Assembly: GCF_016859285.1 (NCBI RefSeq)
Contig: NC_053402.1
Location: forward strand, 10,537,324-10,601,323
DNA length: 64,000 nucleotides
Direction: 5' to 3'
Source: Xiphias gladius
Taxonomy: Eukaryota > Chordata > Actinopteri > Istiophoriformes > Xiphiidae
Position numbers and translations under genes: made by a program. Of this stretch, positions 1 to 23,500 are shown piece by piece. Under the pieces are notes generated by a model. The model made no database searches, was not told where the DNA came from, and saw only the letters and a list, made by a program, of their open reading frames with translations. Every line of letters begins with the position of its first letter. Within the stretch, counting starts at the first letter, position 1.

Positions 1-436
1 AAATACATTAGACTCCTTTCAGTGGAAGCCAATCACTCATGTTTCCTTCACAAGCTTCTGAAGAAGCAGCAGGAAAATAATGTGCACGGTCACTGCATTG
101 ACTATTGCAGTCAGGGCGACAGTGATTATTCATCAAAACCTTGAAAGCTGATAATCAGCATTTCTTTTAACTCCAAGAGCTTCTCAACATTCTATTGTTC
201 ATTTTCAGCGAAAGAGGTGATGTCGTTTTTAGCGGCTGCACCAGCATTCAGACAGTGTGACCTCCATTACCCTGTTGACATTCTGTTTTTTTTCTAATTA
301 AAGAATAGGATTTGTTTTTAAGGTTGGCAAAGACAGCTCACTATCTAAGTGATGATTTTCAGCTGATGCATACCTGTGGGTGCAACAGTTCTGATGCTGT
401 CATCGTGACCTGAAATAAACTGGTGTGTGTGAGAGT

Positions 437-515
<79 letters not shown>

Positions 516-1921
516 GAAAGGGGCACTGATGATAATGCTAACACTTGCACTCTCCTCTGCTCCACTACACTAATGCTCATCACCACAGCAGCACCAACAG
601 CCAGCGAAAAGGCCACACAGCGGAGCAGAGCACTTGAGTCCCTCCAACTCACATTGACCGCATGCGTCTCAATATGCAACGCTGACTGACCCGGTGTGAC
701 ACCCTGCTCTCTCCGCTTCAGTGTGCTTCAACCAGTCTAATATGTGTTTGAAACTGACTTAAAAGCATTCATGAGAGTAAAAAAACCCTCTCCAGTTCTT
801 TTTTGCACGCTTTTGCAGATGTAAAGCTGAACATAAAGGACACATTAGGTGCTGATGGCTCATTAACCGAGGGAGGGACAGAGAGTACAATCTTAAGATG
901 GCAAGAGGAGAGGGGATCATATGCACGGTATCAGACCATGCCCCTCCCCCTCACTAAGTGCTGCGGAGATGCAAGGGAATGAGTGTGTATGTGAGGATCT
1001 GTGCATAAGAGGAGGGGGGATGGGGAAAAGAAAGTGAGGGTGTATGTATTTGTCTGTGAGTGGAGGCGGTTCCTACAGTTTGATGATGGCTGCAGATCAA
1101 GCAGGGTAAGAGAGCGGACAGGACAGGAAATGGATCGGCCGTTGGTGGAGGTGTAAGCTCAGGTGGCTAGGTTTCTGTCTGCCTCTACAGCACTTCATGA
1201 GGAAGTTTATACACACAGAAAGAAGGGGGGGGGGTGTTAAATTTACCAGGTGCTTATGCTTAGCATGACTAGATCTAGTATTGTTCGACTTTTTTATAAA
1301 AACTATGCAAAGATTAAAGATTTGTCAACATCAAATCCCCAGGGGATTTATATCTCCTCAGTAAGAAAGCTCCTCTTTACCAAGCTGAGGGGGAGGTGAT
1401 GCTGTTAGAGCGTTTGCTCAAGAGGGAGACTGGTGGCCTGGCGTAGTAGAGTGGGACAGGGGGTGTGGTTTCTCCAGGAGCCTCCCAGGATGGGAAAGTG
1501 TGCTTCTCTTCACGTGTGTCATGCTTATGAGGTCCGACAGCAGGGTGCACAATGCACTCCTCAGTCACAGCACCGTGCCACTATGTCCCACAGCTCCTCA
1601 TGCCCAAACTCACACTTACACATACTTGAGTGCACACTCATACATAAAGATCTCTCTCTTATGCACAAACACACACACAGTCCTTCTCTCTTCCTCTCAG
1701 CTGGTACCAGCCAGCAGCAAGAACAACCACCCATGGCTTTGACCCTGAATCAAACATTGATAGGACAAGTTGTTTCTGTAGAAAAATAGAAGAATTTCCA
1801 GAGGCTGATAAAATGTCTTTGGCACTTCTAAAAACACAGCATATATAAAGGAATCAAGACTGAGTATAAAAGGCCAAACTAGAAAGCTCTACAACCAGAA
1901 AAAGATTAAGATAATCCAGGT
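1..1921. other. Region downstream of sphk1, no gene seen
   Basis: This stretch follows the sphk1 stop codon and should contain the sphk1 3' UTR, which runs leftwards on the minus strand. I see no canonical AATAAA on the minus strand close to the stop, so the transcript end is not fixed. The main structure is a GT/GA microsatellite near 423-516. Open frames crossing it are translations of the repeat or lack splice and homology support. Confidence 0.6.
423..516. repeat. (GT)n followed by (GA)n microsatellite
   Basis: A compound dinucleotide tract: interrupted GT, then about 24 uninterrupted GT units, then a GA-rich tail. Open frames over it on both strands encode only Val/Cys or Thr/His runs. 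Confidence 0.97.
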
Positions 1922-15056
<13,135 letters not shown>

Positions 15057-15300
15057 CCCGGGCGGAGAGTGCGACGCGTCCCGCAGGCCGGTGTGCGGAT
15101 GGCGGTGCGTTGCAGACTCTGATCCTACTACCAGTCCGCTGCGGGACCCTTTGAGCGTGATAACGGCAGCTTTCCCAGTCCAGAGTCTCTCCCTAGTGAC
15201 TGAAAGGGGAATGGCAGTGATGGAGCCGGAGCTGTCCTGACACCGGCCGCTCCGCCTGAGGGACGAGGAAACACGGTCTGCCCTCTCTCCACAGTCTCAT
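15057..15300 (-). promoter_or_regulatory. sphk1 5' UTR and GC-rich promoter region
   Basis: The sequence from the sphk1 first exon up to about 15300 is GC- and CpG-rich compared with its AT-rich surroundings, as expected for a CpG-island promoter. The start ATG at 15056 has a GGG just before it and G at +4. No TATA box was recognised, and the exact transcription start cannot be set. Confidence 0.55.
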
Positions 15301-15724
15301 GGTGGAATTTGGCGAAACCAACTCATCTACGTTCTCACAGCTAAACTAGTTTATAAGTTTTATCTTAAGATGTAGCATCATTTGGCCAGAAAAAAAAGCC
15401 TTCCATCTTTTTTGTCTGCTCTTGCTGTCCGAATGAAAGTTACAGGATAGAAACCTGCTGCAGGGTCGCCAGTATGTTTTTACTTGAAAATAACAGTGAT
15501 GAAGATGAGTCTAATTCTGATAACATTCAGATTTTTAAAATAAGTTTTTGTCCTTTTAGCTCAGGTTCCTCGGAAATAGTGACTTGAAAAAAAAATCCTC
15601 ATTCTAGTTCCACTTTTCTGGAGCTGTTATAGAATGAAAACCATCTCAACCAGCTAAAAGATAAAAATGCTGCTTACACACTAATGCATTAGTAATAATA
15701 ATAACAATAATAGAGCCATTCTGC

Positions 15725-15910
15725 CACCTAATGAGTACTTTTACATTTAATAATTTAAGTAGACTACATTTAATTCTGATACTTTTTTGCTACATAAGTA
15801 AAATTACGAATGCAGGACTTATACTTATAATGGGAGTATTTTTTTAAAGTGTAGTATTGTTACTACTATTTCAGTAAAAGATCTCAGTGCTTTTTGCTGC
15901 CCTTTTAGTT
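15725..15910. repeat. Dispersed teleost repeat ('AAGTACTTTTAC' family), copy 1
   Basis: Contains the diagnostic phrases GAATGCAGGACTTATACTTAT, GGGAGTATTTTTTTAAAGTG and AGTAAAAGATCTCAGTG. I recognise these as the end of a widespread fish repeat. A second copy of the same family is at 40300-40730. This copy lies between sphk1 and the snoRNA host promoter. Confidence 0.55.
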
Positions 15911-16092
15911 TTACCACATATTTGCAGTATTAATACGATAATGTCGTTTTTCATATCTTGTATATAAATACGTTAAGTCATTTTTACATTATTAAAGAGA
16001 TTTATGATAGCCTATTGCATTTTTTGTGCACCACTATCAAATTAAACTGAATTGACAGGGGAAAAAAATCACTTTTACCGCACCCACTCGAG

Positions 16093-16145
16093 CACCACGT
16101 GGTGTGAGTGACGTTTACAATGCATAAAAACGTTTTCACGCGAGA
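16093..16145 (+). promoter_or_regulatory. Promoter of the snoRNA host gene: palindromic E-box, CRE-like site, TATA-like box
   Basis: A perfect 12-bp palindrome centred on CACGTG is at 16093-16104, the consensus for MYC/MAX and USF. A TGACGT CRE-like core follows at about 16109, and an ATAAAA TATA-like box at about 16124-16129. The TATA-like box is about 22 bases upstream of the pyrimidine-rich start CTTCC at 16146. This spacing fits a focused TOP-type start, as used by snoRNA host and ribosomal protein genes. Only the motifs are seen; factor binding is inferred. Confidence 0.6.
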
Positions 16146-16749
16146 CTTCCAGTCTTCTTGAGCTCGCGGAGGGTATCGCGGAGGGACAGCATGGGAGCTC
16201 CCGACTCCAGTATGCAGTTTTCATGTGTTGCGATACATTTATGTCTCGATGTGGAGTCCGCTACAGAGCACCCGCCGTGAAGAGGTACTGACATGATGAG
16301 TGGTTAGGGAGACTTCAGTGTGTGCAAGTCTGGAGGTGGTTTCGAGTGAACTGTGCTAGGTGGCTAGCTGTTAGCTTGCCTTTTTAGCCAGGCAAACACG
16401 TGCGAGGAGAGCATGTCGGGGAGAAGTTATAAATTGGTTATTGAGTAGGCGATTAAGAAAAGTCAGAGCATGCGTTACATTAATTCGCACGTAGAGTAAT
16501 ATGTATAAGTTTATATGCCATTTTTTATTGTGATTTAATAGTGTCGGACGGCAACGTGGCCCCCCATCGCTAATGTTCTGATTTCTGTGACTTACAGATC
16601 TAACGCCTGACTGAATCCATGTAACTTTACAGGCAGCCTTGGAGGATTTGGACTGAGCCTCACGTCCCTACGAACAAAGGGCGATGTATTTCATCGCAAT
16701 GAAAGGTAAAGCTGACCAGGAGAGATGTGGTTGCTGCTTTTACCAACTC

Positions 16750-16832
16750 TCTGCAGTGCATGTGATGAGTTTTGTTATCCCTGTCTGACAAAAATAAGTG
16801 TGGAAACCAATGGTATCTGACCTGCTGCAGAC
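16750..16832 (+). ncRNA. snord1: C/D-box snoRNA, SNORD1/snoR38 family (first copy)
   Basis: Box C GTGATGA is at 16762-16768, box D' CTGA at 16785-16788 and box D CTGA at 16817-16820. TCTGCAG (16750-16756) can pair with CTGCAGA (16825-16831) as a terminal stem. Directly before D' lies GTTATCCCTGT, complementary to ACAGGGATAAC in domain V of large-subunit rRNA. By the D+5 rule this directs 2'-O-methylation of a G, the site served by yeast snR38 and human SNORD1. It lies in an intron of the host gene, so it should be released by splicing and trimming into a nucleolar snoRNP. Confidence 0.85.
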
Positions 16833-16989
16833 TGATGCTTAAAGCCACTTGCTGCTGATGGATTACCACTAATGAAATGTGTTCTTACAGATTTGCCGTT
16901 CTAATGTCCCACTTCCCAGTGGCTGCATGCAGGAAGAAGAGGCACAGAGAAAAGGTTTGTACTCGACTGATTAGTGATTTAAGCTGCCA

Positions 16990-17072
16990 CTTGTTCAGTG
17001 ATTGAAAACTGCTGCATAGGAAGTGCCGTCTGATGCGATAACTGACGATGGCAAGAGCTGTTCTGAGAAATG
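16990..17072 (+). ncRNA. Candidate C/D-box snoRNA in the middle intron
   Basis: The intron between the two clear SNORD1 copies has a degenerate box C (AGTGATTG, 16997-17004), a D'-like CTGA at 17030, a C'-like TGACGATG near 17043 and a D-like CTGA at 17063-17066. The distance from the last box to the acceptor (about 75 bases) matches the two certain snoRNAs. However, box C is imperfect, no convincing terminal stem is seen, and the SNORD1 guide is absent. The case rests mainly on position. It may be a diverged SNORD1B-like copy or not a snoRNA at all. Confidence 0.35.
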
Positions 17073-17233
17073 TCACTTTTTTCGTTTTGGTGTCTATGAG
17101 ATGAACACTTAATGATCCAGATGTAAAATTTCACCCTACAGATGTAAGGGCAGCAAAGCAAGACTGTAGGAAGTCATGTGGGTCCTAAGATGACACAAAC
17201 CAGGTAAATGTTTCACGACTGATACTCAATGTA

Positions 17234-17307
17234 AGTCAAGCCAGTGATGATACAAGTTATCCCTGTCTGAACTCAAGTGTGGAGTCATGGTAACCTGAGG
17301 CTTGACT
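17234..17307 (+). ncRNA. snord1: C/D-box snoRNA, SNORD1/snoR38 family (second copy)
   Basis: A textbook C/D snoRNA. A perfect 9-bp terminal stem joins AGTCAAGCC (17234-17242) to GGCTTGACT (17299-17307). Box C GTGATGA is at 17244-17250, D' CTGA at 17267-17270 and D CTGA at 17295-17298. The guide before D' includes AGTTATCCCTGT, the same LSU-rRNA guide as the copy at 16750. The D'-D interval also shares AAGTGTGGA and ATGGTA words with that copy, so the two arose by duplication. Confidence 0.93.
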
Positions 17308-17449
17308 GGAGATACAGAATGACAATAGTATTTGGCAATAGGAGTTTTGTGCCAAAACTAATTCTTTTTGTACCTTTCCAGGTGAAATCAGTAGGGAAAC
17401 GGACACACAGCAGCTTGGGAGTGATCCGAAAGGTCTGACGCCACAGGAA

Positions 17450-17522
17450 AATAAAATGCCGTAGATTTATTTTGTATGCAAATTTAAAAACCCTTGTTTG
17501 ATCCCAAAACATGTTTAATAAA
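17450..17522. terminator. Convergent polyadenylation signals of snhg16 (+) and fbf1 (-)
   Basis: Plus-strand AATAAA hexamers are at 17450-17455 and 17517-17522. A minus-strand AATAAA (TTTATT) is at 17466-17471. If the distal plus signal is used, the two transcripts overlap tail-to-tail by several tens of bases. Signals are seen; their use is inferred. Confidence 0.65.
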
Positions 17523-17596
17523 ACTGAAGATGATGTATAAAATTCAAGCCAAATGGCACATTCAAGTATTTAGCCATATTAAGAGTAACATGTATC

Positions 17597-20500
17597 CTAT
17601 TGTAAGTGCCCAGCACGCAGTGGGCAGTCTGTGTTGAAAGATGATCTGTAGGATTTCTTCTTTAAATTTTCTAGAAAGATCTGCTCTTCTTGGAGGTATT
17701 CACGGTCCTGTGGGGAGGAAAAAGTGTGACTTATCTGGGATAGAAATTTGAAACACGTTTCCAAATGTTCAACGTTTACATCCACTGGTACATGGTGTCT
17801 TACCTCAAGTGTGTTAAAGTTGTTTGAAAGGCTGATGTGTAATTGTGAGTGAGCTACAACACTTAACTGTAATTTATAACCTGTTTTGACTTAATATTTA
17901 CAATAAAAGCCTGTGCAGTAACTACCTGTGTTGATTTGATGTCATAAGGAATCATCTGTGCCGTTATCTCCTGTCAACTAGTTGCAATGGTTCCATTTGG
18001 ATTTTAATTGATGCTACATTTAGTACACCAGCTAAAGTTTAAAAACACTGGGGCATGAGTTGATTTGATCAGACATCTTACATTTGAAACAAGCTCTGGC
18101 TGACTATTGCTTCTATGCTTAATACTACTGTGATAGAAAGTTTCCAACATACAGCTGGTACAGCAAAATATTTACCCAACGCATTTGTATAAGCTGTATC
18201 ACTAATACTTGCAGTCCTACACCAAACAACTTTTGGAAGGTGTGCCATCTTGAGTGCAAGATGCACCAATCGAAACGATTGTGGGACTACTTTTGTTGGG
18301 AAAACAGTTACAAACCAGCATGGAGACATATAGTTAGTAGCAGTTATCCTTAAAGTGCTAACCTTTTCTGCAGTGTACTTCCACAGAGCCAGACTGGCCT
18401 GAAGCGCCATAGACTGAGTGTTGGCAAATGACGTAGGAGGGGGAATGTTTAGGGGCGATGCCAGCTCAGGGTTTGGCAACACGGAACCTGAGTCTACAGA
18501 TTTAAAAAAAAAAAAAGCTTGTTACATTTTCCACACTGAATGGTTTGTACTTTTAACTGGTATTACACACTAGTTCTGTAAAATGATTCAAATCCAGAGT
18601 TAAGCCACCTGGTAAAATGGGGGGAATAATTTGTGGTAAAGTGGTGATGCGAGGGTCCTGCCTCATCCTCTCTGTCTCCTCCTGCAGATGACTTAACTGC
18701 ATGCGCTCCTGTAACAAAAACAGCACTTAGATACTACTGTTCAGTTAGCCTATACAATCTGTGCTGTTCATATTACCTGACACATACCCGAAGGTTTCGT
18801 TGTTCTTGCTGCCTCAGCCGCTCTGTTTGGATGTGGATATTTCTGAGCCTTGCCTCGTGCTCCGCCTCCACACGTTTTGCCTCCTGTGACGCTCGTTCTC
18901 CTTCCTCGTACTTTTCTGCAGCAAGCTACAAGGGACACACCGTGGTGAAAAATCAAATATTACATTGTTTTCTCCAGCACTTGTAGAGGTCAGTGAGGTG
19001 TGATTTTACCTTGCTGAAGGCCTCCACCTCCTGGGCTCGTGTTTTGAGTTTCAGGGCTGTGCTGCTTATTCTTTCTTTTTCTCTGTCTAGTTCTTCTCTT
19101 AGTCTCTCCAAAGTTTCTCGCTCCTGTGCCACGGCCATCTCCTTCTGTTTTACCTCTGCGGTTCGAAGCTTTAGGTCAGCTTGTTCCTACAACAGAGACG
19201 GACAAATTCTTTTTGTACTTTGGGGTCCTGTGTGTCCCAAAGGGCTACACAAAATTTACTTTAGAAATACAGTATATTCTGTTACACTGAGTGATGTAAA
19301 CAGAGTTGTAAGGAAGTACATGCTTTTTACCCAAACGTCTACTTGTGTAATGATTTATGAATTATTAGCCTTTCAAATAATAGTGTAGCAGATTAAAAAG
19401 AAAAAGAAAAAAAAAAGTCACCTCTCTTTTCTCCACTGTGAAACTCACCTGTGCCAGACTGATGATGGAGCCCTCCCTCTTCTCGATGAGACTGCTGACC
19501 TCTCGTTCAGCCCTCTCATGCCTCTGCTTCTCCTGGGCGTGGAAGTGGTGCCACTCAGCTGCCAGCTTCCTCCTCTCCTCGGCGCAATGCTGCATCACTG
19601 ACTTCTGCTCCTCCAGTAATGTGCTCTGATGGAAACAGAGACAGGGAGGAGAGGTCAGGTGGAGACGCATTGGAATCAACATGGAGCTCTTGATCTACTA
19701 TCTGCAGTGATGTGGATGATTGTCAGCCTCACCTTGGCTCTTTCCAACTCCTCTCTCTCCATGTTGATCTGCATGCTAAGGGAACGCCGCTCTTCCTCCA
19801 GGCCTCTTTGGGTAGACTCTGCCTTGGCCTGCTCTGCTGTCATCCTCCAGCGCTCCTGAGGCATACAAAGAGAAAGGCGCGTCTTCAGTCTTCGAGGGGT
19901 AGAGCATCAGTTTTAATTTCAGATGTTTCTATGTATGCTCTTGTGCTATACTGCTTGGTCTAGGCAAATAGTCTATTTTTAAGCTTTGTCTTTACTCTGA
20001 CCTTCTCAAGCTGTCTCTGCTGCTCATTGAGCTGAGTGTCCATCCTGGAAATGATTTCCTTGAGATAAGCTCTCTCCTCCGCCATGGCTTTCTGCTGCTC
20101 AGCCAGACGGCCCTGCATTACTGAAAAGTACATTTGGATAATGACCTTAACCCACTTGCAGTTTGATACAACCATGGCCTTACACAACTTGTGTCTTGAC
20201 CCATTTGTACAAAGTGTGTGCATGTGTAAGTGCATGAGGTACTTCGAAGCTGCTCATCTCTGTGCCGTGCCCCTTGCTCCAGGCCATGGGCCGTGTGTTC
20301 ATGTGTGCTCTCCACCCGAGAAGAGAGTTCTCCGAGCCGAGAGGAGAACTGCTCCATCTGCTCAATCACCACCGTTAGAGATCTGGAAAGAGACAGCGGG
20401 AGATCGTGAGCAGATATTTGAAAAATCACTGAAATCCTGACCAAAACTGGCTGGTCAATCTTAAAAATGTATTTGTATACGGAAATACAGCAAAAAGAAA

Positions 20501-23500
20501 GAATAATTCCAGGCTCACTGTTAAACTAGAATAAAAACATTCTGCAGTTGTTTTCTCCTGCTACATTTATCATAGAAATGTCTGAATCTAGTACTTCATA
20601 CAAAAACACAGAAAAGATACATGCTAAATATATAATTTTAAATGCGACTGGTATTGTCCTGTGATAATGACCTACCTGGTCTGAGATGTTGCGCTTGTAA
20701 CTGCATCAATCTCCTCATCCTTTAACCTCTTTAGTCTCTGGATCTGGTCTTCATGGTCTTTCTTCATCTCTAAAATAGATTTCCTTGATGGCAAAAACGG
20801 ACAAATACGACAATATATTGTAAACTTTAAAGTCTTTTATTTGTTATAAATTATAATATGCTCATTCTAGGGTTTGCAGAGTTATCTGGATACTTTGGTT
20901 AAGTAAGATCGAAAACAGATCTTTTGACATTGGTCCAAGCTCCAGCCTTGAGGGGATTCTGGGTATTGCACTGCTGGGATATCCAGATAATTCAGTATAC
21001 CTGCCTCTTTAATCAGACTCCTGATGTTCAGAAGCAGTAAACTGCACTCAACTCTTATTTTGGTTTAATTTTGTTTTTAATTCTTTAGAATGTAGGTTTC
21101 CTTAATTCTGACCTTTGGTCAACAGCTGGGCTGTTAACTGTTGAATATATCTTGTAATACAGTAAAGGATGTTCTCCTATTGCTAATGCTATTGTCACAG
21201 AAAAGGCGTCCCAAGGTTTACCTCTGGAGGTCTCTGAGTCTCTCCACCTCACGATCTCTGTCCTGCTGAGCCTGCGCCAGTTTGCGCTGGTACTGACCCT
21301 GCAGCTCTGAGCGTTCCTGCTCAGCCGAACGTGTTACTGTGGCCAGGCGTTCTATTAGGTCTTCATACTCCTGCCGCGCTCGTATCTCCCTCTGGGCTGC
21401 TGATTCCTCGAGCAGCTTCACACGAGTCCTGGATGCGCAAAGGAATATTTACAGTATGTGTTAAGCATATAGACAGACATAAGCCACTCAAAGTGTAAGG
21501 AATTATGCATAATGTATGGAACACTTTAACTACGTGTGTGTGTGTGTGTGTGTGTGTGTGGCGGTCTAGGAATAAACTACTTGTGTGTATTCTCCATAAG
21601 CTCCATATCCTGTTTATGCCGCTCCTGGAAACTCTCTAGTAACATTTCACTCTGGTCTCGCTCCAGCTGCAAGGTCTTCACCTGGACAATAAAAGATGAA
21701 AGTTTCAGGCTGGGCAAGTACATGGAGGTAACAAAAGAAGTGAAGCTGGGGCAGTATTGAAGGTAATTTTTCCCTCCTAAACATACAGTGGCAATACAGC
21801 GGCAACACTTATCCCCGTCATCACCACATAAGCCTGCACATACCTGTCCCTCCAACTGGATTATGCGAGCCCGTAAATCTTGGTAATCTCCAGGTTGATG
21901 CTCTTTGTCTTTGGGTCTCTGCAGGACCCCAGTATCCACAACACCCCCTAGACCCAGCAACTGGGACTGCATCATCTTTAGTAGGAGAGTAAGTAAGTCA
22001 ATAACAAACAGGCCATGAACGTGTTGTCATAGTTTGAATAAATCTGCGAGTAGAGGTACGTAAGTAGTTAAGTAGTTTCTTGCCTGCTGTTGTAGTAGCA
22101 GCTGCTGCAGACTGCCTGCTGAAAATGTCACCTATTCAGAAGATACAGAAGGAATTAAAAAGGCCTTATTAAATGATGTCCAAAATCATGACAACCATGT
22201 TACAGAAAAGCACCAATACCTGTTGCTGGACAGCAGTTGATGTGTCTTGCTGTGGAACTGCTGGGGAGAAAACAAACATGAGTAACAATCATGCTGATGA
22301 CCTCAAATTGGTTATTATAGCAATAGTGAAACATACTACTATATCTAAAACTACTTCATATTTCCCTAAAATTACGTACACCTCATGGTGCCAGGCAGTG
22401 TAGTAGACATAGTGCTGGGCAATGGCAGCTGTAGCGGGGTTTCGGCCGAAGCTTTATTAGGCCCTCTTAGCTCCCTGGGTCCCTTACTGGACTGGGGCTG
22501 GGGCTGGCTAATGCTTGGAGCAGAGACTGGCAAGGGACCAGTAAAATGGGGAGGATAATCTGAGGGATGAGACAATCTAAGAGTTTTTGAAAGGTCTACT
22601 TTAGCATGGAGATCGGTAGGTGAGGAGGTTGTTAAGGTGGAGGGCAGGTAAGGCTGGGCAGTGGGTGTACACTCGGTATATATAGAAGGAGATTGCGGTG
22701 GAGTGGAGAGGCAAGTGGGAATGGTATCTGTACGAGAGGAGGAGTACATGATTTAGAAGAACATGAGTTCATGATTTGCTAAAGTAATGAGAATGACATA
22801 ATACAAGGTAGGTATTAGATATGAGTCGGTAAGTGCACAGCATGCTGTGTAACATCTTTCATTTGTCAGAATGGCTAATTTTGTGAGAATGACAGGATGA
22901 CTGACAGACTAAACAGAGTCAAAGTGAGGAAGGCTTCTACTGTGAATGCGCAGTGTTGCCCGGGAGGGACATGGCTGTTGTGCAATCGGAATTAATTATT
23001 TTAAAATAAAGTATAACTGAAAAGTAGTTATTTGGGTCACTCGCTGCGTGAATCGCTGTGTGAGTACCTTGCTTGGTGCCCTCCTCTCTGATAGGGGTGG
23101 AGTGAGCAGCAGGGCTAGGCTGTCCATGAAGTGTGTTACTGCGAAAAAAGAAAAAAAAGGAGAATGAAAAATAAATTCCAAAATAGTCACTTACGTGGCT
23201 TTACTGGATTTACACAACAGATATATTACCTAGTTTCTTTGACAGATGTAATTGTGTCTTCTCTGCCCATGGGAGCCTGTGAAGTGACTTGTTTACTGAA
23301 AACAAGAGCAGGTAATCATTCAGTACTGAGAAACAAACATCTTCTCTGTCTGTATTGTATTGTACTGCATTGTGTGGCTTCAATGGTACCTAACAAACGA
23401 GTCCAGATCCACTTCTTCTCCCAGGCCTAAAGAATCTTCCAGTTTGGACTTTTTTGCCTCAGAGTTTGAAGCTGACAGACCCTTCTTCCTGCTCAGTGCT

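Larger units (their letters stand above)
16146..17540 (+). ncRNA. snhg16: snoRNA host gene, SNHG16-like, non-coding
   Basis: A spliced transcript with no long open frame. Proposed exons are 16146-16284, 16598-16705, 16891-16954, 17142-17203 and 17382 to about 17540. Borders are GT-AG, including GTACTG, GTAAAG, GTTTGT and GTAAAT donors and acceptors ending TTACAG, TTACAG, CTACAG and TTCCAG. Introns 2-4 of this model, each about 180 bases, hold one C/D-box snoRNA or snoRNA-like segment located about 70-83 bases upstream of the acceptor, the usual spacing. The 5' end CTTCC is a TOP-like start. Plus-strand AATAAA signals are at 17450 and 17517. Human SNHG16, in the same syntenic block, hosts SNORD1A/B/C in consecutive introns, so I call this its orthologue. 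Exon 1 boundaries are the least certain. Confidence 0.78.

Noticed and set aside
359-689. Open frames on both strands over the GT/GA tract
   Set aside because: They are translations of a dinucleotide repeat (Val/Cys or Thr/His runs) with no homology. The same holds for frames over 5581-5678, 7136-7205, 30033-30100 and 41592-41620.
16290-16370. ATGATGA as a box C of another snoRNA
   Set aside because: No CTGA box D follows within about 100 bases.
22372-22749. fbf1 exon ending at the first GT (GTGTAC) after ATGAG
   Set aside because: This donor shifts the frame and breaks the join to the next exon. Using GTACGT two bases later keeps the frame and gives a glutamine-rich continuation.
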